Source: Bacteroidetes bacterium HGW-Bacteroidetes-12
GTDB taxonomy: Bacteria; Bacteroidota; Bacteroidia; Flavobacteriales_E; Vicingaceae
NCBI GenBank assembly: GCA_002841035.1
Contig: PHDR01000055.1
Coordinates: 1 to 11,142 of the forward strand
Length of the DNA stretch: 11,142 bases
Direction of reading: 5' to 3'
Position numbers and translations under genes: made by a program. The notes under the pieces were generated by a model. That model was not told where the DNA came from. It saw only the letters and a list, made by a program, of their open reading frames with translations, and did no database searches. This document shows positions 6,101 through 11,142 of this stretch, in pieces (position 1 is the first letter of the stretch; each line of letters begins with the position of its first letter).

Positions 6101-6226
6101 TCATTTTTTAAATGAATTAATCAGTTCTTCAAAAGCTTTATAAATTTCCGTTTGTTCTATCTCATCACCTCTATAAGAATAAATATTGATTCCGTATGAA
6201 TAGTTAGCAGTTTTAAAAGATAAATA
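6101..6226 (-). pseudogene. Orphan C-terminal coding fragment of unknown protein
   Basis: A 41-codon minus-strand frame bounded upstream by TAG (6227-6229) reads SFKTANYSYGINIYSYRGDE and ends IYKAFEELINSFKK before TGA. Its composition and amphipathic C-terminal helix look like a real protein end, but it contains no start codon and I cannot name the family. Nothing related is visible upstream (6230-6305), which seems empty. The remaining bases 6046-6100 are the A/T-rich leader of phosphatase copy 2. Probably a gene scrap left by deletion. Confidence 0.35.
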
Positions 6227-6305
6227 CTATTTTAAACTTTGCCTATCTTGGTCACCTTAGTGGTATCGACAGTTAATACTTAGTTGTTAATAACAGATTT
6301 TTAAA

Positions 6306-7649
6306 TTATTGACCTGGCATAAATAATATTCCAAGAGTAAATTCAGGACTTTTTAAATTATATGTAGCAAACCCCGATTTAAGGCATAAAACGTTTGTAA
6401 ATCTAAGCACTAAATTATTTTCATTACAAAATCCCATAATCCGATCTTCATCCTTTCTTGTATAAAATTTATCCCCGATATTATCCTTTAGATAAGATTT
6501 GGTAGCATTGGTAATTTCATATCTACTATATGTGCTTACAGCTCCAATACCTCCTCCAATTTGAACAAATAGCCAACTCGAAAGACCTATATTTAGACTT
6601 CCACCTATATTAAATGAGGTTTTTTTACCTGTTTCTAAAAGTGTATATGAGTAATCATCATCGTATAAATAGTGGTCTCTATAATCACCATATATGCCTA
6701 CGTTAAAATCACTCCAAAATATACTTGGGTTAAATCTTAAAGTTACACCCCATCCTAATTTCCCTAATTGAGGATTAAACATACTTACATCTACACCAAG
6801 CCAGCTACTTGTTGAAAAAGAATATCCAATCGTCATCACTTTGTCTGTTTCCGAATAATATTGTGACTCTCTTCTTTGTTTTTTTACATCTAAAGCATCT
6901 GAAATTAAAGTTACTCCATCACTAATTAATTCGGTTCCTACAGCAACCCCTTGTTGAATTGACTGTTGCTCTTCCTCTGTCAATTGCTTACTTGAATTTG
7001 AAGTAGAACTTTTAGGAGCCTGATAATTTCTACTAGAGTCATTAGTCATGGGATTAGGGTCGTTTGGATTTATTGTTTGTTGGGATTTAGTACTTGAACT
7101 CGAAGAAGGTATATTGCTATTGCTTGTGGATGTATTTTGTTGTGGATATTCTATTTCATTTATTCGTTTACGATATATAGGTTCATCTGTAACACCCCCC
7201 ACCTGTACAGATACTAACTCAATGCTACATTTTGTATTTGGTTTCTGTCTAACAACAATCTTTTCCTCTCGATTATTTCCATAAAATACGACTGATTTTT
7301 CTTCATTATTTTCACATTGATATTTAACCTTGACCATAACCATATAAAATTTAGATGGATTACATATACTTCCTAATTCAGAACACGAAAAATACCTATT
7401 CGTTTTTCCTTTATGATAGTATCCTTTTGAATCAGGATTAACAGAAATTAATTTAACAATCCACCCACCAGCATGAAGTGCTTCATTATTTTCCATTGGT
7501 GTAAAACTCAATTGTACATTATAAGAAAATCCCCCACCTACAATTGTTGCGTCTGAATACGCTTGAATATTTTGTGCATTTGCAATATTGCTCAATCCGC
7601 TAATGGCGAAGAGCATTAAGATTAAAACTATTTTTATAAATTTTTCCAT
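6306..7649 (-). CDS. Exported protein of unknown function with beta-barrel-like C-terminal half
   Basis: A 447-residue protein I do not recognise. Residues 1-25 are a clear signal peptide (KIVLILMLFAISGLS, cleavage near ANAQ). Residues 26-165 form a globular part, likely beta-rich, with several cysteines (CSELGSIC, KYQCENN, TKCSIELV) that could form disulfides outside the cytoplasm. Residues about 168-235 are a low-complexity linker rich in Ser, Asn, Thr and Gln. Residues about 265-447 show alternating aromatic and glycine-rich strands (IGYSFSTSSWLGVDVSMF, WGVTLRFNPSIFW, FNIGGSLNIGLSSWLFVQIG) ending in LGILFMPGQ, like an outer-membrane barrel or porin-like domain. It may therefore sit in the outer membrane with a periplasmic or surface N-domain. 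It stands alone on the minus strand, divergent from the LuxR gene, with a 211-base gap. The ATG at 7647-7649 fits the signal peptide; an A-rich leader replaces a Shine-Dalgarno site. Confidence 0.7.
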   Translation of the reverse strand: MEKFIKIVLILMLFAISGLSNIANAQNIQAYSDATIVGGGFSYNVQLSFTPMENNEALHAGGWIVKLISVNPDSKGYYHKGKTNRYFSCSELGSICNPSKFYMVMVKVKYQCENNEEKSVVFYGNNREEKIVVRQKPNTKCSIELVSVQVGGVTDEPIYRKRINEIEYPQQNTSTSNSNIPSSSSSTKSQQTINPNDPNPMTNDSSRNYQAPKSSTSNSSKQLTEEEQQSIQQGVAVGTELISDGVTLISDALDVKKQRRESQYYSETDKVMTIGYSFSTSSWLGVDVSMFNPQLGKLGWGVTLRFNPSIFWSDFNVGIYGDYRDHYLYDDDYSYTLLETGKKTSFNIGGSLNIGLSSWLFVQIGGGIGAVSTYSRYEITNATKSYLKDNIGDKFYTRKDEDRIMGFCNENNLVLRFTNVLCLKSGFATYNLKSPEFTLGILFMPGQ

Positions 7650-7759
7650 TTTTTTTGATTTTTATTTTCCTACTCACAAGGCTTTTCAGTACCGCCCCGT
7701 TTTTATAGTGGTCTCTAAACTCCACTTTTATTGTTTATTTTATCCTATTTTTTTAACTA

Positions 7760-7802
7760 ATTTGCTGAAAAACAAAACTTATTGTGATTTATATCAGCAA
7801 AT
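7760..7802. promoter_or_regulatory. 9-bp inverted repeat upstream of the LuxR-family gene
   Basis: ATTTGCTGA (7760-7768) and TCAGCAAAT (7794-7802) are a perfect inverted repeat with a 25-base spacer, arms starting 34 bases apart. It overlaps the -33 element of the promoter proposed at 7782-7813, so it could be an operator, perhaps for the encoded LuxR protein itself. RNA hairpin formation is less likely, since it lies upstream of the expected start. Confidence 0.35.
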
Positions 7803-7813
7803 ATTTACATTTG
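7782..7813 (+). promoter_or_regulatory. Putative promoter of the PAS-LuxR gene
   Basis: TTG (7782-7784), 21-base spacer, TACATTTG (7806-7813), matching the Bacteroidota TTG / TAnnTTTG pattern and sharing TACATTTGT with the sdh promoter at 8694. The leader to the ATG at 7861 would be about 40 bases. The rest of the gap 7650-7780 shows only a weak 5-bp hairpin (7707-7726) and no clear promoter for the divergent gene. Confidence 0.5.
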
Positions 7814-7860
7814 TTTTGTATTACACAATACCAAATATTGGGTAGATAAAAAACAGGAAG

Positions 7861-8625
7861 ATGAAACTAGCCACATTTAATGAAGCAATAAAAATTTGGG
7901 ATAAAGCTGCAATAGGTGAGCCTGCTAAGGTAGCATTGTTTGATTTGGAAGTTCAAAAAAGATTGTTGAACATTTTTTCGGTTGGCGATTATTATTATTA
8001 CATTTTTAACGCTAAAGAATCTAAATTGGATTTGTTGAGTGAAGAAGCAACTTCCGTACTCGGCTACAAAAATGAAGAAATAGATTTATCTTTTCTTGTT
8101 AACTTATTTCACCCTGAAGACCAACCTTGGTTTTTGAATATTGAAAACAAAATAGTTGAATTTTATGGTAAGCTTACTTTGGATCAAATACCAAATTATA
8201 AAGTAAGGTATGATTATAGAATTAGAAAAAGCAATGGCGAATATATCCGTGTACTTCAACAAGTAATTGTTATGCAACACAGTGAGGTGGGTGGTATTTT
8301 AAGAACATTTGGTGTGCATACCGATATTTCACATTTAAAGATGGAAGGCAACCCTGTGCTTTCTTTTATTGGATTAAATGGCGAACCTTCTTTTATTGAT
8401 GTTGAAATTGAAAAGGTGTTTCCTGTACCATCTTCTTTTTTAACCAATCGCGAACAAGAAATCCTTTTGATGTTGGTAAATGGAAATGAAACCAAAGAAA
8501 TAGCAACAGCATTAGGAATCAGTACGGAAACAGTTGGTACTCACCGAAAAAATTTATTAGCAAAAACTCAAGCAAGAAACACTGCCGAAATGATTAGTAT
8601 GGCAATACGAAAAGGCTGGGTTTGA
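7861..8625 (+). CDS. PAS-domain LuxR-family transcriptional regulator
   Basis: A 254-residue cytoplasmic protein without signal peptide. Residues about 42-158 fit a PAS fold of the PAS_3 type: YYYYIFNAKESKLDLLSEE, VLGYKNEEID, LFHPEDQPWF, YRIRKSNGEYIRVLQQ and a final FGVHTDISHLK. Residues 193-251 form a LuxR/GerE helix-turn-helix, LTNREQEILLMLVNGNETKE then IATALGISTETVGTHRKNLL with the usual conserved Glu, Gly and Val positions. There is no receiver domain, so activity is presumably set by a ligand or partner bound by the PAS domain rather than by phosphorylation; the signal is unknown. Such PAS-LuxR proteins are common in Bacteroidota. It precedes sdhC on the same strand by 110 bases, but the latter has its own promoter, so common regulation is only a possibility. 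The ATG at 7861 follows an AACAGGAAG stretch that could act as a ribosome site. Confidence 0.88.
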   Translation: MKLATFNEAIKIWDKAAIGEPAKVALFDLEVQKRLLNIFSVGDYYYYIFNAKESKLDLLSEEATSVLGYKNEEIDLSFLVNLFHPEDQPWFLNIENKIVEFYGKLTLDQIPNYKVRYDYRIRKSNGEYIRVLQQVIVMQHSEVGGILRTFGVHTDISHLKMEGNPVLSFIGLNGEPSFIDVEIEKVFPVPSSFLTNREQEILLMLVNGNETKEIATALGISTETVGTHRKNLLAKTQARNTAEMISMAIRKGWV

Positions 8626-8634
8626 TTTCTTCTA

Positions 8635-8651
8635 TTTAGAACTGTTCTAAA
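8635..8651. promoter_or_regulatory. 17-bp palindrome upstream of the sdh promoter
   Basis: TTTAGAAC-T-GTTCTAAA is a perfect 8-bp inverted repeat around one base, 9 bases after the LuxR-gene stop and 19 bases before the sdh -33 element. It could be a dimer-binding operator. As a terminator it is weak: low GC, followed by A's on the plus strand, although a T6 run comes at 8662-8667. Confidence 0.35.
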
Positions 8652-8670
8652 AAAAACATGATTTTTTACT

Positions 8671-8701
8671 TTGTTTTCAAATTATACAATGCATACATTT
8701 G
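8671..8701 (+). promoter_or_regulatory. Putative promoter of the succinate dehydrogenase operon
   Basis: TTG (8671-8673), 20-base spacer, TACATTTG (8694-8701), a close match to the Bacteroidota primary-sigma consensus. The expected start near 8707 leaves a leader of about 30 bases before the ATG at 8736. There is no Shine-Dalgarno sequence, only an A-rich stretch (AAACTAAAGTT), as is normal in this phylum. Confidence 0.6.
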
Positions 8702-8735
8702 TCGTCTCAATTTATTATTTATTTAAACTAAAGTT

Positions 8736-9416
8736 ATGAGTAACGGATTTTCAAAATCTTCAGTAGGAAAAAAAATTTTGATGGCTCTCTCAGGGTTCTT
8801 CTTGTTGTTGTTTTTATTTCAACATTTCATCATCAATCTGCTGTCGATAATCAGTGCTGATGCGTTTAACAATGTATCATTCTTTATGGGAACAAACCCA
8901 ATTGTTCAATTTGCCATACAACCCATCTTGTTGTTTGGAGTTGTTTTTCATTTAATCATGGGAATTACCTTGGAACTTAAGAACAAAGCTGCCCGACCAA
9001 TACAATATGCCATGAATAAGCCAAACGAAAATTCTTCTTGGATGAGCAGAAACATGGTAATAACAGGCATAATGGTTTTATTGTTTTTAGGCTTGCACTT
9101 TTACGATTTTTGGATTCCTGAAATTAAAACAAAATTCATTGAAGGCAATATGAGTGGTTTAAATGAGAGTGGTGAATTACGTTTTCACGAAGAGTTAGTT
9201 CATAAATTTATTGATCCTATTAGAGTTGTTCTATACGTTTTATCATTCGTATTCTTATCCTTACACTTGCTACATGGATTTCAATCAGCTTTTCAATCAG
9301 TTGGTTTTAACCATAAAAAATACACGCCAATAATTAAAAAATTAGGCAAATTATACGCAATTATAATACCTCTTGGTTTTGTCATTATTGCTTTATTTCA
9401 TTTTTTTAACCATTAA
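8736..9416 (+). CDS. sdhC: Succinate dehydrogenase/fumarate reductase cytochrome b subunit
   Basis: A 226-residue membrane protein of the single-subunit cytochrome b558 anchor type. Five hydrophobic helices can be seen at about 13-38, 56-80, 106-127, 161-186 and 205-225. Histidines H30 (FLFQHFIIN), H72 (VVFHLIMG), H121 (GLHFYDFW) and H177/H180 (LHLLHGFQSAFQ) lie in or at the helices and include the expected ligands for two haem b groups. The N-terminal SSVGKKILMALSG motif and the LHGFQSAFQSVG motif are typical of the Bacteroidota and epsilon-type di-haem family. It passes electrons between the flavoprotein/iron-sulfur head and menaquinone in the inner membrane. It is first in the operon, 18 bases ahead of the flavoprotein gene, as usual in this phylum. 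Length and start are normal. Confidence 0.93.
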   Translation: MSNGFSKSSVGKKILMALSGFFLLLFLFQHFIINLLSIISADAFNNVSFFMGTNPIVQFAIQPILLFGVVFHLIMGITLELKNKAARPIQYAMNKPNENSSWMSRNMVITGIMVLLFLGLHFYDFWIPEIKTKFIEGNMSGLNESGELRFHEELVHKFIDPIRVVLYVLSFVFLSLHLLHGFQSAFQSVGFNHKKYTPIIKKLGKLYAIIIPLGFVIIALFHFFNH

Positions 9417-9434
9417 CATTAATCTATTTTAAAC

Positions 9435-11142
9435 ATGTCAAAATTAGATTCAAAAATACCAGAAGGTCCACTAAAAGATAAATGGACAAATTATAAAGAC
9501 CATATTGATGTGGTTAATCCTGCTAACAAAAGAAACATTGATATTATTGTTGTTGGAACTGGCTTAGCAGGAGGTTCAGCAGCAGCTTCGCTAGCTGAGA
9601 TGGGTTACAACGTAAAAGCTTTTTGTTACCAAGATTCTCCTCGTAGAGCTCACTCTATTGCTGCTCAGGGAGGTATTAATGCGGCAAAAAACTATCAAAA
9701 CGATGGTGATTCTGTTTACCGTTTGTTTTATGATACCGTTAAAGGAGGAGATTACAGAGCTAGAGAAGCCAACGTATATCGTTTAGCAGAAGTTTCTGCA
9801 AACATTATCGATCAATGTGTAGCTCAAGGCGTTCCTTTTGCGAGAGATTATGGTGGGTTATTAGATAATCGTTCGTTTGGTGGCGTGTTGGTTTCAAGAA
9901 CTTTTTATGCAAAAGGACAAACAGGACAACAATTGCTATTAGGAGCGTATTCTGCCATGAACAGACAAATTGCAAAAGGCAAAATTGCTATGTATAACCG
10001 TCATGAAATGCTCGACTTAGTAATCGTTGATGGAAAAGCCAGAGGAATTATTGCTAGAAATATGATTACAGGAGAGATAGAAAGACATTCAGCTCATGCA
10101 GTTGTAATTGCAAGTGGTGGTTATGGAAACGTGTTTTATTTATCAACCAATGCCATGGGTTCCAATGCTAGTGCCGCATGGAAAATCCACAAAAAAGGAG
10201 CTTTTTTTGCTAATGCGTGTTACACACAAATACATCCAACATGTGTTCCTCGTTCAGGAGAGCATCAATCTAAACTTACCTTAATGTCAGAATCATTACG
10301 TAATGATGGACGTATTTGGGTGCCAAAAAAACTAGAAGACGTTAAAGCTATACGTGAAAAGAAAATAAAACCCGTTCAAATAGCTGAACAAGATAGAGAT
10401 TATTACTTAGAAAGAAGATATCCTGCTTATGGCAACTTAGTGCCTAGAGATGTTGCTTCTCGTGCTGCCAAAGAACGATGCGATGCTGGTTATGGAGTAA
10501 ATGCTACTGGCGAAGCCGTTTATTTAGATTTTGCAACTTCTATTGAAAGATATGGAAAAGAGAAAGCAATGGTTTTAGGAATAGAAAACCCAAGTAAAGA
10601 AAAAATTATTGAATTAGGAGAAGCAGTAATAGAAGCAAAATATGGCAACCTGTTTCAAATGTATGAGAAAATAGTTGATGAAAATCCATATAAAACACCT
10701 ATGATGATTTACCCTGCTGTTCACTATACCATGGGTGGTATTTGGGTAGATTATAATTTAATGACTACTATTCCTGGTTGTTATGCTGCCGGAGAAGCCA
10801 ATTTTTCTGACCACGGTGCTAACAGACTTGGTGCTTCGGCTTTGATGCAAGGATTGGCCGATGGTTATTTTGTTTTACCTTACACCATTGGAGCTTATTT
10901 AGCAAACGAAATAAGAACAGGTAAAATACCAACCAACACACCTGAATTTGATGCTGCCGAAAAAGCTGTAAGAGAACAATTAGAAAAATTAATCAATAAT
11001 AAAGGTAAAAAATCGGTTGATTATTTCCATAAAAAACTAGGGAAAGTGATGTGGGACAACGTGGGAATGTCAAGAAATGAAGCTGGACTTAAAAAAGCCA
11101 TGGACGAAATTGCTCAAATTAGAGAAGAATTTTGGAAAGATG
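9435..11142 (+). CDS. sdhA: Succinate dehydrogenase/fumarate reductase flavoprotein subunit, 3' end beyond window
   Basis: 569 codons are present without a stop; the family runs to roughly 640-670 residues in Bacteroidota, so most of the protein is here. The ATG at 9435 follows sdhC by 18 bases and begins MSKLDSKIPEGPLKDKW. Next come the FAD-binding Rossmann motif IIVVGTGLAGGSAAASLAEM (about residues 36-55) and RRAHSIAAQGGINAA, whose His is the covalent FAD attachment site in this family. Catalytic and substrate motifs follow: QIHPTCVP, SLRNDGRIW, LVPRDVASRAAKERC, HYTMGGIWVD and the C-proximal FAD motif HGANRLGASALMQG. It oxidises succinate to fumarate (or the reverse) with FAD at the cytoplasmic face of the inner membrane, as part of the tricarboxylic acid cycle and respiratory chain. 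All key residues look intact. The iron-sulfur subunit gene is expected next. Confidence 0.95.
   Translation, partial: MSKLDSKIPEGPLKDKWTNYKDHIDVVNPANKRNIDIIVVGTGLAGGSAAASLAEMGYNVKAFCYQDSPRRAHSIAAQGGINAAKNYQNDGDSVYRLFYDTVKGGDYRAREANVYRLAEVSANIIDQCVAQGVPFARDYGGLLDNRSFGGVLVSRTFYAKGQTGQQLLLGAYSAMNRQIAKGKIAMYNRHEMLDLVIVDGKARGIIARNMITGEIERHSAHAVVIASGGYGNVFYLSTNAMGSNASAAWKIHKKGAFFANACYTQIHPTCVPRSGEHQSKLTLMSESLRNDGRIWVPKKLEDVKAIREKKIKPVQIAEQDRDYYLERRYPAYGNLVPRDVASRAAKERCDAGYGVNATGEAVYLDFATSIERYGKEKAMVLGIENPSKEKIIELGEAVIEAKYGNLFQMYEKIVDENPYKTPMMIYPAVHYTMGGIWVDYNLMTTIPGCYAAGEANFSDHGANRLGASALMQGLADGYFVLPYTIGAYLANEIRTGKIPTNTPEFDAAEKAVREQLEKLINNKGKKSVDYFHKKLGKVMWDNVGMSRNEAGLKKAMDEIAQIREEFWKD

Noticed and set aside
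7048..7284. Plus-strand open frame opposite the exported protein gene
   Set aside because: Antisense of the Ser/Asn/Gln-rich linker, giving a low-complexity Leu/Gly-rich product.
7588..7845. Plus-strand 85-codon frame spanning the divergent intergenic region
   Set aside because: It starts inside the signal-peptide code of the minus-strand gene and covers the regulatory gap and proposed LuxR promoter; Phe/Tyr-rich translation of AT-rich noncoding DNA.
8256..8495. Minus-strand open frame inside the LuxR-family gene
   Set aside because: Antisense to conserved PAS and HTH coding sequence; no independent support.
8635..8667. Intrinsic terminator after the LuxR-family gene
   Set aside because: The stem is AT-rich with almost no loop and is followed by A's; the T run is 10 bases further. 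Better described as a palindrome of unknown role.

Overview
The window is AT-rich DNA from a member of the Bacteroidota, probably Flavobacteriales-like. The clues are a secreted protein with a type IX secretion (T9SS) C-terminal sorting tail, promoter elements of the TTG...TAnnTTTG type, absence of clear Shine-Dalgarno sites, and a Bacteroidota-type succinate dehydrogenase/fumarate reductase operon with a single five-helix cytochrome b subunit before the flavoprotein. No rRNA, tRNA or CRISPR array was seen.

Layout. Positions 1-472 are debris around a mobile element. The minus-strand N-terminus of a REP-associated (Y1/HUH) tyrosine transposase runs off the left edge. Beside it lie two GC-rich REP-like repeats, a frameshifted minus-strand scrap of an RHS/YD-repeat gene, and a possible plus-strand C-terminal scrap. 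Positions 473-2772 hold a minus-strand pair of exported endonuclease/exonuclease/phosphatase (EEP) fold enzymes, 5 bases apart; the downstream one carries the T9SS tail. Positions 2839-6045 hold two paralogous minus-strand genes of the signal peptide - TPR - membrane helix - SpoIIE/PP2C phosphatase type, both broken, with an apparently intact AAA ATPase (AAA_14/DUF4143 type) between them. GC-rich palindromic elements sit inside both broken genes, and one lies in frame within the phosphatase domain. Positions 6046-6305 contain a small orphan C-terminal fragment. Positions 6306-7649 (minus) encode an exported protein of unknown function with a beta-barrel-like C-terminal half. Transcribed the other way are a PAS-LuxR regulator (7861-8625) and the start of the sdh/frd operon: cytochrome b subunit (8736-9416) and flavoprotein (9435 to the right edge, incomplete).

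How it works together. The right end is core respiration: the cytochrome b subunit anchors the FAD flavoprotein to the membrane and links succinate/fumarate to menaquinone; the iron-sulfur subunit is expected just beyond the window. The left two thirds is a decaying accessory region with repeats, truncated paralogues, lost start codons and single-base frameshifts, in which the EEP pair and the ATPase still look intact. I did not find a convincing new multi-gene system. The most unusual items are the palindromic element translated as part of the phosphatase-like protein, the paired decay of the SpoIIE paralogues, and operator-like inverted repeats over the ATPase and LuxR-gene promoters.
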